NCBI GenBank assembly: GCA_017552385.1
Contig: JAFZQB010000012.1
Span: forward strand, 1 to 64,000
DNA length: 64,000 bases
Source: Candidatus Saccharimonadota bacterium
GTDB taxonomy: Bacteria > Patescibacteriota > Saccharimonadia > Saccharimonadales > Saccharimonadaceae
Direction: 5' to 3'
Within the stretch, counting starts at the first letter, position 1. Each line of letters begins with the position of its first letter. Positions 1 through 5,847 of this stretch are shown here, piece after piece. Under the pieces are notes generated by a model that worked only from the letters and a program-made list of their open reading frames with translations, was not told the DNA's origin and did not search any database. Made by a program: the position numbers and the translations under genes.

Positions 1-131
1 ACCGCCCGTCAAACCATGAGAGTCACCAACACCCAAAGTCCGTCTAGGCGGCCTAAGGTGGGGGAGATGATTGGGGTTAAGTCGTAACAAGGCATCGGTA
101 CGAGAACGTGTCGATGGATTACCTCCTTTCT
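1..131 (+). rRNA. 16S ribosomal RNA, 3' end (partial)
   Basis: The gene enters from the left edge. The universal 3' segments are visible: ACCGCCCGTCA at the start, AAGTCGTAACAAGG near 80-92, helix 45 at 94-115 and the anti-Shine-Dalgarno core ACCTCCTTTC near 121-130. The helix 45 arms pair over 9 bp (94-102 with 107-115). Its loop reads AGAA rather than the usual GGAA, and the two adenosines that KsgA dimethylates are kept. The exact 3' end is inferred from the position of the anti-SD sequence. Confidence 0.97.
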
Positions 132-299
132 TGAGAAGGAATAGATGCGCACGAAAGCGAAAGCTCGCGTGTAGCTAGGTCGGTCGTAATTGTGTAGTTG
201 TTAAGCTTAGTACACAATTTTATCCTTAGGGATGCGACCTCAAGCTTAAAAGTCACGGCTGAAGATGAATTAATTGCACAACTGAATGGTTAACCAGGA
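132..299 (+). other. 16S rRNA 3' trailer, no spacer tRNA
   Basis: This is the transcribed spacer between the mature 16S end and the terminator. It contains no tRNA and no start of a 23S gene. It can fold: AGGTCG near 177 pairs with CGACCT near 235, and TTGTGTA near 191 pairs with TACACAA near 211, giving a nested hairpin that may serve in processing. No coding capacity was seen. Confidence 0.6.
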
Positions 300-326
300 A
301 ATGGCGCTCGAAAGAGCGCCATTTTC
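300..326 (+). terminator. Rho-independent terminator after 16S rRNA
   Basis: A 10-bp stem (300-309 with 314-323), closed by a GAAA tetraloop and followed by TTTT, ends the 16S transcript. The T-run is short, but the stem is GC-rich. Confidence 0.8.
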
Positions 327-391
327 ATATATATTTCCTGTTGTAATTATTACAAAAACAGGTTAGAATGAATAGAAATGGATAAGATTCT

Positions 392-937
392 ATGGAAGAT
401 ACGAGAAATCTAGTAGATGAATATAAAGGGATGACAAACGAACAAGTTTTTGACGCATTGAGCAAAAAAAGAAACGAGCTTGAAGTTGCGATAGAAAATG
501 TGAGCCATGATTTTAATATTGGAACGATAGTAAGGAACGCGAACAGTTTTAATGCAAGCAAAGTGCATATAATTGGGAAGAAAAAATATAATCGTAGAGG
601 CGCGATGTGCACTGATAAATATTTAGAGATTTATCATTGGATTAATTGGGAGGACTTCGTACAGGATCAAAGAAAACGTGGTAGGGAAATGGTCGCTATC
701 GAGAATAATACTCCGCGGGCTAAAGGATTGTTTGACAAGAAATTTATTAGTAAAACTACATTAATATTTGGTAGCGAGAGCGATGGAATTACACCTGAGT
801 TGTTAGAAGCTGTGGATGATGTACGCCTTATAGAAAGTTTTGGTTCGACGAGAAGCGTAAACGTGGGCGTGGCTGGGGGAATAGCGATGTATGAATGGGC
901 AAGACAGTGCGCGATAGGAAGGGGAAGTAAGAACTAG
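392..937 (+). CDS. TrmH/SpoU-family RNA 2'-O-methyltransferase
   Basis: This is an S-adenosylmethionine-dependent ribose methyltransferase of the SPOUT class, acting on tRNA or rRNA; the target base cannot be told from sequence. The three family motifs are present: motif 1 NIGTIVRNANSF at about residues 42-53 with the conserved Asn and Arg, motif 2 IFGSESDGI at about 124-132, and motif 3 FGSTRSVNVGVAGG at about 149-162, which forms the trefoil-knot SAM site. At 181 aa it is a minimal domain without an N-terminal RNA-binding extension. It lies just after 16S on the same strand and its stop overlaps the convergent small membrane protein by 4 nt. Confidence 0.9.
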   Translation: MEDTRNLVDEYKGMTNEQVFDALSKKRNELEVAIENVSHDFNIGTIVRNANSFNASKVHIIGKKKYNRRGAMCTDKYLEIYHWINWEDFVQDQRKRGREMVAIENNTPRAKGLFDKKFISKTTLIFGSESDGITPELLEAVDDVRLIESFGSTRSVNVGVAGGIAMYEWARQCAIGRGSKN

Positions 938-1164
938 ATTTTAGGAAAGATGAGGTGGATTAGCCAACCTAAGATAACGGAGTGGAGATTGGCCATAACG
1001 ATGAAACCTATGGCAATGGTGATAATACCAAAAAGCTTGACACGGTCATACGAACTGACGCCATGTGCAAAATTATCTGCGATTTTTTGATAGAAAAGGA
1101 CACAAGCTCCACCGGCTGCGAGAATAATAAACCCAATAATTAAAGCGCCAAGATTGAATGACAT
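934..1164 (-). CDS. Small two-helix membrane protein, unknown function
   Basis: The 76-aa protein has two hydrophobic segments (about residues 5-25 and 43-70) joined by a short polar loop rich in charged residues, a typical helical hairpin topology. I do not recognise a family. It has a well-formed promoter immediately upstream (TTGGCC at 1196-1201, TATAAT at 1173-1178, spacer 17), with the -10 box only 8 nt from the ATG. The mRNA should therefore be leaderless or nearly so. It is convergent with the methyltransferase gene. Confidence 0.7.
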   Translation of the reverse strand: MSFNLGALIIGFIILAAGGACVLFYQKIADNFAHGVSSYDRVKLFGIITIAIGFIVMANLHSVILGWLIHLIFPKI

Positions 1165-1172
1165 ACATATAT

Positions 1173-1201
1173 ATTATATATAATAATTCGCAGTTGGCCA
1201 A
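1173..1201 (-). promoter_or_regulatory. Sigma-70-type promoter for the small membrane protein
   Basis: On the minus strand TTGGCC, a 17-nt spacer and TATAAT precede the ATG at 1164 by 8 nt. Confidence 0.65.
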
Positions 1202-1232
1202 GTAGATGGATTTGATATAATGAGATAGAGAT

Positions 1233-1805
1233 ATGAATAATCTAAATGATGAGCCATCTGGAGAATCCATAGAGGATGATCGTTCTACTGGTTGGGAAGA
1301 AGTTGCCGACTTGGCCGATAAGATGAATTCTGAAGAACAGATGGGTGAGACGCCAAAAGATGAGGGCGGTGTCGATAAGGAACAATCCGTGCAGAGGATG
1401 CGCCTGATGAATAAATTACGAGAGAGGGCTAGACGAGCTTCTGAGGGATATGAAATACGAAATACGGGAGGAGACTCTAAAAATGGTGGGGTGGTTATTG
1501 AAGCAAGAAAAGGGCTTTTCGGACGAAAGATTGGTGCGGGAGTACTGGACGCAGATCTCAATGATGAGGAAGCTGCGGTTCTTAATGCTGTACATGTGAA
1601 ACCTAGATATCGCGGAAGAGGTGTAGGCAGCGCGATTACTAGAGAAGCGGTGGCTCAGGCTAGAAGAGAAGGATTGAAAAGAGTCAAGTTGAACTCTACG
1701 GACATGGCGATAGAAATGTATAAAAGGCAAGGTTTTGAAACGACAGATGAAAGTAGCGGAGCTATGGTGTTAGATTTAGATAAAGAGGATGAAGAAAAGG
1801 AATAG
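1233..1805 (+). CDS. GNAT-family N-acetyltransferase with disordered N-terminus
   Basis: The C-terminal half (about residues 85-175) is a GNAT fold. The acetyl-CoA pyrophosphate loop is visible as VKPRYRGRGVGSAI near residue 115, the equivalent of the R/Q-x-x-G-x-G/A motif. It is followed by the usual helix and by MYKRQGFETT, the conserved end of the domain. The first 80 residues are acidic, low-complexity and probably unstructured. The substrate (protein amine or small molecule) is unknown. A TGATATAAT extended -10 box at 1213-1221 lies 11 nt before the ATG, so the 5' UTR is at most a few nucleotides and there is no Shine-Dalgarno sequence. Confidence 0.85.
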   Translation: MNNLNDEPSGESIEDDRSTGWEEVADLADKMNSEEQMGETPKDEGGVDKEQSVQRMRLMNKLRERARRASEGYEIRNTGGDSKNGGVVIEARKGLFGRKIGAGVLDADLNDEEAAVLNAVHVKPRYRGRGVGSAITREAVAQARREGLKRVKLNSTDMAIEMYKRQGFETTDESSGAMVLDLDKEDEEKE

Positions 1806-1927
1806 AGTAGAATAAACAAACGTAGAATTATTGAGAAAATAGCATAGAAGATTATATAAAAGAAAACCTCCGATGAAATACTCAGAGGCTTTCTTTGTGT
1901 CGCAAAACTTGTGACAATATAATGTGA

Positions 1928-2004
1928 TGGTGGGGATATGTGGACTTGAACCACAGACCTCGTCATTATCAGTGACGCGCTCTAACCAGCTGAGCTATAT
2001 CCCC
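1928..2004 (-). tRNA. tRNA-Ile (GAU)
   Basis: This is a full 77-nt cloverleaf with encoded CCA. The acceptor stem is GGGGATA/TATCCCC and the D-loop is AGCTGGTTA with the normal G18 G19. The anticodon arm CGTCA-CTGATAA-TGACG gives anticodon GAT. The T-loop TTCAAGT keeps C56. It is the second gene of an Ala-Ile pair, 10 nt downstream of tRNA-Ala on the same strand. Confidence 0.97.
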
Positions 2005-2014
2005 AAATAAATTA

Positions 2015-2091
2015 TGGTGGAGTAACAGGGACTCAAACCCTGGACCTCTGCCTTGCAAAGGCAGCGCTCTAATCAACTGAGCTATTACCCC
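2015..2091 (-). tRNA. tRNA-Ala (UGC), with A19/U56
   Basis: The cloverleaf is complete: acceptor GGGGTAA/TTACTCC with the alanine identity pair G3-U70, anticodon arm CTGCC-TTTGCAA-GGCAG (anticodon TGC), discriminator A and encoded CCA. The D-loop reads AGTTGATTA, so position 19 is A instead of G. The T-loop reads TTTGAGT, so position 56 is T instead of C. The nearly universal G19-C56 tertiary pair is thus replaced by A19-U56, a compensated change. Confidence 0.95.
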
Positions 2092-2124
2092 ATAAAAAAT
2101 TATTAAATTGCCTTAGCGTTATTT

Positions 2125-2153
2125 ATTTTACTTGATTTGGCTCAAAAATGCAA
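2125..2153 (-). promoter_or_regulatory. Promoter of the tRNA-Ala/tRNA-Ile pair
   Basis: On the minus strand TTGCAT (2148-2153), a 17-nt spacer and TAAAAT (2125-2130) lie about 33 nt before the 5' end of tRNA-Ala. Confidence 0.7.
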
Positions 2154-2164
2154 TACTCTAGGGG

Positions 2165-2246
2165 AAAAAAGACGGAGCCACTTTCTTTTGGTGGCTCCGA
2201 AGGTCATATATTTGAACAACCTCGCAGTGGATGATTTGTTCAAACT
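2165..2246 (-). ncRNA. Candidate small RNA, about 82 nt, two hairpins
   Basis: A near-consensus promoter (2253-2281) and a strong intrinsic terminator bound a short transcript with no convincing ORF. Hairpin 1 sits at the 5' end: TTTGAACAA (2211-2219) pairs with TTGTTCAAA (2236-2244) around a 16-nt loop. An 11-nt linker follows, reading AUAUAUGACCUU in the RNA, and then the terminator hairpin: CGGAGCCAC (2173-2181) pairs with GTGGCTCCG (2191-2199), followed by a U-run. The single-stranded CCUU in the linker could pair with Shine-Dalgarno sequences, as in trans-acting small RNAs; that is inference. I do not recognise the family; it lacks the conserved SRP RNA loop sequences. Confidence 0.6.
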
Positions 2247-2252
2247 ACCTCT

Positions 2253-2281
2253 AGTATATATCATAAGCTGAATAATGTCAA
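2253..2281 (-). promoter_or_regulatory. Promoter of the candidate small RNA
   Basis: TTGACA (2276-2281), a 17-nt spacer and TATACT (2253-2258) on the minus strand. It is back-to-back with the KGG-protein promoter. Confidence 0.75.
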
Positions 2282-2293
2282 GAAAAATTATAC

Positions 2294-2322
2294 TTGACAA
2301 AACTGAAGCGTTATGGTAAAAT
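2294..2322 (+). promoter_or_regulatory. Strong promoter of the KGG protein gene
   Basis: TTGACA (2294-2299), a 17-nt spacer and TAAAAT (2317-2322), which gives an mRNA leader of about 58 nt before the ATG at 2388. Confidence 0.8.
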
Positions 2323-2387
2323 AAGCATAATCATCCTAAAAGGGTGGGTTAGTTTACAAAATAAGGTGGGCAGAAGGAGAGATCCAG

Positions 2388-2591
2388 ATGGCTGGAACTA
2401 AAGCTGGCGGTCTTAAAGCTGCCGCAACTAATAAAGCTAAATATGGTAAAGAATTTTACGCCAATATCGGTCGTAAAGGTGGCCAAAATGGCCACACTGG
2501 TGGTTTTGCTGCTAACCCTGCGTTAGCTAAAATCGCTGGCGCCAAAGGCGGTCGTATTTCTCGCCGTGGCCCTGCCAAAAAGCATGCCTAA
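2388..2591 (+). CDS. KGG-motif small basic protein (stress/general-protein family)
   Basis: The 67-aa protein is glycine-, alanine- and lysine-rich. It carries two KGG-type repeats, GRKGGQNG near residue 28 and AGAKGGRISRRG near residue 51, as in the GsiB/YciG/con-10 group. These proteins are small, hydrophilic and usually abundant, often induced by stress; their molecular role is unclear and nucleic-acid binding is only a guess from the charge. Expression is probably high: consensus promoter, AGAAGGAGA ribosome-binding site about 10 nt upstream of the ATG and an intrinsic terminator directly after the gene. Confidence 0.85.
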   Translation: MAGTKAGGLKAAATNKAKYGKEFYANIGRKGGQNGHTGGFAANPALAKIAGAKGGRISRRGPAKKHA

Positions 2592-2603
2592 TTAAGAGCA
2601 TAG

Positions 2604-2632
2604 AAAAAGTCAGGAATTATCCTGACTTTTTT
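2604..2632 (+). terminator. Terminator of the KGG gene
   Basis: AAAAGTCAGGA pairs with TCCTGACTTTT around a short ATTA loop, followed by a T-run. Confidence 0.85.
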
Positions 2633-2704
2633 GTTGCGGTTAAGGTTGCATTCGGAATAACGAGACAGTTATAATGAAGGAAAGTAAGAGAAAGGAGGTA
2701 GGCC

Positions 2705-3040
2705 TTGAACGAGTATCAGGATAGTGCTAAGCAGTATGACTTGTTTAAAGCGACAGGGAACTACAACACAGTGGCTTTCGTTGAGAAGATTTTGGGACTT
2801 GCGGGAGAGGCCGGCGAAACAGCTGACAAAATTAAGAAGATTCTTCGCGACAAGGATGGAATAATATGCGAAGAGGACAAGATTGAGATTGTGAAGGAGC
2901 TGGGAGATGTACTATGGTACATAGCAAGCATTTCACGCTATTTAGGCGTGCCTTTGGAAGAAGTTGCGAGGACGAACCTTGAAAAGCTTGAGGGTAGGCG
3001 AAAGAATAATTTACTTCATGGAGAAGGAGATAATAGATAA
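2705..3040 (+). CDS. MazG-like nucleotide pyrophosphohydrolase
   Basis: The 111-aa all-alpha NTP pyrophosphohydrolase domain of the MazG superfamily hydrolyses (d)NTPs to NMP and pyrophosphate, a house-cleaning function. The Mg-binding motif is split as usual: GEAGETADKIKK near residue 35 (E-x-x-E type) and KELGDVLWYIA near residue 66 (E-x-x-D). It starts with TTG at 2705, chosen because AAAGGAGG lies at the right distance upstream and no ATG is available. The exact substrate is unknown. Confidence 0.88.
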   Translation: MNEYQDSAKQYDLFKATGNYNTVAFVEKILGLAGEAGETADKIKKILRDKDGIICEEDKIEIVKELGDVLWYIASISRYLGVPLEEVARTNLEKLEGRRKNNLLHGEGDNR

Positions 3041-3120
3041 TGCTATTTAGAATTCCACTATGGTCAGTAAGACTACTTTTCAATCCGTTTAAAAAGACAA
3101 ACAAATATATTTGGTGTTAA
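3040..3120 (+). CDS. Possible 26-aa peptide translationally coupled to the MazG-like gene
   Basis: The stop of the upstream gene overlaps an ATG in a TAATG arrangement, with GGAGAAGGAGA about 10 nt before it. The reading frame runs 26 codons to TAA at 3118-3120 and ends over the convergent metallopeptidase gene. The peptide is basic and amphipathic, with W, R, K and F residues. Nothing else supports it, so it may be a chance frame. Confidence 0.3.
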   Translation: MLFRIPLWSVRLLFNPFKKTNKYIWC

Positions 3121-3611
3121 GATTTCTTGTAGAATTTTTGGCAGAAAGGACAATAAAGACTCTCTGATGAGACTTCGAGGCAAGATAGCCCGCAGCGCTT
3201 ACAGAGAGTTTTTTGGTGAACCCAGTCGCGGTAGGTATTAAGTTCGGTTTCTGCAAGATTATCATCATATGGGATAGAGTGAAGCTGACATAGCTCACGT
3301 GTTTTTGCCCAGGCGTCACGCTCAATCTGGAGACGCTCTAGAGAGCGATCGAAGGTATAGTGGCCCAGAAGCGCGTGAGCTAGTTCATGTAGAATTAGAA
3401 GGCGGAAGTTTTCATCGGATTCTAGATAATAAATAGACTTAGGTGGTCGGAAGAGAAACTTACGGCCTGGCTTAAAGACATAGTCTGGATAGGATTCCTG
3501 AAGCATATTGAGGAAGGCAAGATTTTTCTCGGAGAGAAGGGAAGGTTGTTCTGGCAGCTTAGGTGGAGTTCTGCGAGAGCGGACGTTATCGGAATAAATA
3601 GAGGCAGGCAT
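3117..3611 (-). CDS. Zinc metallopeptidase (HExxH) with C-terminal zinc ribbon
   Basis: The protein has the zincin motif HELAH (near residue 72 of the 164-aa form), followed by a helix with a conserved Glu, then a C-terminal pair CKRC...CPFC that looks like a zinc ribbon. The layout resembles ImmA/IrrE or SprT-like putative peptidases; the substrate is unknown. I place the start at the ATG at 3611, 4 nt after the stop of the ROK gene, because the longer frame to 3704 would overlap the conserved end of ROK. It is the second gene of a two-gene unit with the ROK kinase. Confidence 0.75.
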   Translation of the reverse strand: MPASIYSDNVRSRRTPPKLPEQPSLLSEKNLAFLNMLQESYPDYVFKPGRKFLFRPPKSIYYLESDENFRLLILHELAHALLGHYTFDRSLERLQIERDAWAKTRELCQLHSIPYDDNLAETELNTYRDWVHQKTLCKRCGLSCLEVSSESLYCPFCQKFYKKS

Positions 3612-3615
3612 GTAT

Positions 3616-4443
3616 TTATTTCCCGTGGTTCTGTTTAGAATATAAGAATGCTCCGTAGATAACAGACTCGGTGGGGCGACGAGCCTTCTTGAACTCAATA
3701 TCATATTTTATTTCGCTGCGGAGTCTGCTCATAAGAGGGTTCTTAAACTGATTAAAGAGGAAACACAATGGGCCGCCGATAATGATGGTACTAGGGGACT
3801 CTTGCTTAATTATGTCGACAAGACCAAGAGATAAGCGAGCGAGAAGATCTTCTAATGTAGTATTATCTAGGGTGATATCTTGGAGCGTAGAGCATCGGTA
3901 TGCAGTGATGAGTGCTTTGGCGGAGGCTATGTCTTCCCATTCTAATGATTGACCCTGGAATTTGTATTTGACATGGCCTGGTTCGAAGGTGTCAGAAGCC
4001 TTTGACAGGTGTCCATTTTTTGCGATACCTCCGCCGATGCCGGTTGAGAAGGTGAGATAAATTGACTTACCATTTCGGCGGCCTGGTCGGGTAGCTTCAT
4101 AAAGAGTAGCTAAACTTGCATCGTTAACAAAGAAAATATCACAGCTGAACAAATTTTTTATAGGGGAAACTAGGTCAATGTCTGGCCAGTTTAGATTCCC
4201 GAGCCGGAATGAATAAATATTTGATTCGAGTTTAACGATCCCCGGAATAGCAACCGTAATGGCGCGTACGCGGTGGCGTACGGCTTGGCTAGGTAAAAAT
4301 GTTTGAAGATTTTTAGCGAGCAGTTTCGAAAAAGCAGTAGGGTCTTGAGATGTTGGAAATTTGAAACGTTTCAGACAGATGCCATGAGGCGAGAACAGAG
4401 CAAGTAAGGTCTTAGTACCTCCGATATCTATAGACAAATACAT
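3616..4443 (-). CDS. ROK-family sugar kinase or regulator
   Basis: The protein is 275 aa with the ASKHA fold. The phosphate-1 loop DIGGTKT is at residues 6-12, and FSTGIGGGIAKNG near residue 133 is the second phosphate loop region of ROK proteins. There is no N-terminal HTH, so a kinase (glucokinase or N-acetylmannosamine-kinase type) is more likely than a repressor. The CxCGxxGCxE zinc signature of many ROK proteins is not seen. The -10 box TGATATAAT lies 8 nt before the start, so the message is probably leaderless. It is divergent from rpsA. Confidence 0.85.
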   Translation of the reverse strand: MYLSIDIGGTKTLLALFSPHGICLKRFKFPTSQDPTAFSKLLAKNLQTFLPSQAVRHRVRAITVAIPGIVKLESNIYSFRLGNLNWPDIDLVSPIKNLFSCDIFFVNDASLATLYEATRPGRRNGKSIYLTFSTGIGGGIAKNGHLSKASDTFEPGHVKYKFQGQSLEWEDIASAKALITAYRCSTLQDITLDNTTLEDLLARLSLGLVDIIKQESPSTIIIGGPLCFLFNQFKNPLMSRLRSEIKYDIEFKKARRPTESVIYGAFLYSKQNHGK

Positions 4444-4465
4444 ATACCATGATTATATCACATGC

Positions 4466-4494
4466 TTTACTTTAAGGGGAGAATTTGGTATAAT
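4466..4494 (+). promoter_or_regulatory. rpsA promoter
   Basis: TTTACT (4466-4471), a 17-nt spacer ending in TGG (extended -10) and TATAAT (4489-4494). Transcription should begin near 4501. Confidence 0.8.
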
Positions 4495-4507
4495 CTAGAG
4501 ATATTCG

Positions 4508-4553
4508 GGCTTGCTCAAGAGAGGTTTTGTTATAGACACCTGTTGAGTAAGCC
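4508..4553 (+). promoter_or_regulatory. Structured 5' leader of rpsA
   Basis: GGCTTGCTCAA (4508-4518) pairs with TTGAGTAAGCC (4543-4553), 11 bp with one G-U. An inner AGGT (4522-4525) pairs with ACCT (4538-4541). The hairpin starts about 7 nt after the predicted transcription start and ends just before the GAAGGAAGG ribosome-binding site. Autogenous control by S1 is a plausible role but is inferred from position only. Confidence 0.6.
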
Positions 4554-4573
4554 TGAAGGAAGGAATAATATAA

Positions 4574-5641
4574 ATGGCTAATGCCAAAAAAATAACTTTT
4601 GACGAGCTTCTTGAACAAGAAGAAGGACTTGCCAAAAAGACTGTGGTTGGAGATACACTGAAAGGTGTTGTAACCTCGGTTAAAAAACACGAAATCTTAA
4701 TTGACCTGGGTGTTCAGGGAACCGGATTGGTTTCAAGAAAAGAGGCAGGCTTTGCGCGCAACCTAAAGGTTGGCGATGAAGTGACGGCTTCTGTTGTTGA
4801 CACAGAAATGCCAGATGGCACTGTGTTGCTTTCTCTTCGCAAGGCTGTGAAGGATAAGGGTTGGGATGAAATACAGGTTAAATTCGATAATGCGGAGATT
4901 GTTGAGATTCAACCGTTCGACGCTAATCGCGGCGGTTTGCTAGTAGAGTACGAAGGAATTCGCGGCTTCTTGCCAGTTTCTCAACTTTCAGCAGAACATT
5001 ATCCACGTGTCGGATCAGCTGATAAGGATGAAATTCTCCAAAGACTCAACTCTCTTGTTGGGAAAACTATAAAGGCCCGTATTCTTGACGCTAATAAGAA
5101 AGAGAATAAATTGATCTTCTCCGAGAAGGAAGCAATAAAGGATGGTCTTGCTGCAAGATTTGCAGAGCTCAAAGTAGGCGATGTTGTAAAAGGCGTTGTA
5201 ACTGGCGTAGTGGACTTCGGTGTATTCGTGAACGTTGATGGTATCGAGGGGCTGATTCATATCTCCGAGATTTCTTGGGAAAGAGTCAATAACCCAGCGG
5301 ATTATGTTAAAGTTGGTGATTCTGTCGAGGCGAAGATTATTGCTATTGACAAAGAGCGCTTAAGCCTTTCAATGAAGCAACTTGTAGAAGATCCATGGCT
5401 CAATGAAGTTGAGGGTCTAAAGAAGGGTACTAAAGTTGAAGGAACTGTAACTCGTATTACTCCGTTTGGCGCGTTCGTTCAGATTTCTCCAGCCGTAGAG
5501 GCACTCGTGCACGTGTCTGAGCTTGGCGAAGGATCCGACGTTGACCCAGAGAAGGTATTTACGTTGAACGAGCGTAAAAGCTTTAAGGTGCTAGACATCG
5601 ATAAAGAGGGAAGAAAAATCTCTTTATCAGTCGCTAAATAA
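4574..5641 (+). CDS. rpsA: 30S ribosomal protein S1
   Basis: S1 binds mRNA on the small subunit and helps initiation on structured leaders. The 355-aa protein holds four S1/OB repeats, beginning near residues 22, 100, 195 and 280. The third is the clearest (GDVVKGVVTGVVDFGVFVNV), and each repeat ends in a conserved VHVSEL/IHISEI-type strand. This is shorter than the six-repeat proteobacterial form and like the four-repeat Gram-positive form. The ATG follows GAAGGAAGG. The gene is flanked by its own promoter and terminator. Confidence 0.95.
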   Translation: MANAKKITFDELLEQEEGLAKKTVVGDTLKGVVTSVKKHEILIDLGVQGTGLVSRKEAGFARNLKVGDEVTASVVDTEMPDGTVLLSLRKAVKDKGWDEIQVKFDNAEIVEIQPFDANRGGLLVEYEGIRGFLPVSQLSAEHYPRVGSADKDEILQRLNSLVGKTIKARILDANKKENKLIFSEKEAIKDGLAARFAELKVGDVVKGVVTGVVDFGVFVNVDGIEGLIHISEISWERVNNPADYVKVGDSVEAKIIAIDKERLSLSMKQLVEDPWLNEVEGLKKGTKVEGTVTRITPFGAFVQISPAVEALVHVSELGEGSDVDPEKVFTLNERKSFKVLDIDKEGRKISLSVAK

Positions 5642-5651
5642 GAAAAAACAA

Positions 5652-5678
5652 AAAGCCCCTCGTAAGAGGGGATTTTTG
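5652..5678 (+). terminator. rpsA terminator
   Basis: CCCCTC (5656-5661), GTAA loop, GAGGGG (5666-5671), then ATTTTT. Confidence 0.85.
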
Positions 5679-5679
5679 T

Positions 5680-5754
5680 TGGCTCCCGGGACTGGGCTCG
5701 AACCAGCAACCTCGAAGTTAACAGCTTCTTGCTCCACCATTGAGCTACCCGGGA
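5680..5754 (-). tRNA. tRNA-Asn (GUU)
   Basis: 75 nt with encoded GCCA end. The acceptor is TCCCGGG/CCCGGGA. The anticodon loop CTGTTAA gives anticodon GTT, the T-loop TTCGAGC is standard and the D-loop contains GG. The first anticodon-stem pair is mismatched or wobble. It has its own promoter and lies tail-to-tail with rpsA. Confidence 0.95.
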
Positions 5755-5765
5755 ATGTAAGGACC

Positions 5766-5794
5766 ATTATACACTAAATTCAGGTGTTTTTCAA
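5766..5794 (-). promoter_or_regulatory. tRNA-Asn promoter
   Basis: TTGAAA (5789-5794), a 17-nt spacer and TATAAT (5766-5771) on the minus strand, 11 nt before the tRNA. Confidence 0.8.
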
Positions 5795-5817
5795 TCCGAT
5801 TTTTTAATTGTCGGCGT

Positions 5818-5826
5818 TGTGGTAAA
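5818..5826 (+). promoter_or_regulatory. Extended -10 promoter overlapping a false upstream ATG
   Basis: TGGTAAAAT ends at 5826, so transcription should start near 5833. The ATG at 5825-5829 is therefore too early to be translated, which supports the start at 5848 behind AAGGAG. Confidence 0.55.
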
Positions 5827-5847
5827 ATGAAGGAAAAGGAGCGAGAG

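Noticed and set aside
3612-3704. N-terminal extension of the metallopeptidase
   Set aside because: It would overlap the C-terminal coding part of the ROK gene; the ATG at 3611 follows the ROK stop directly.
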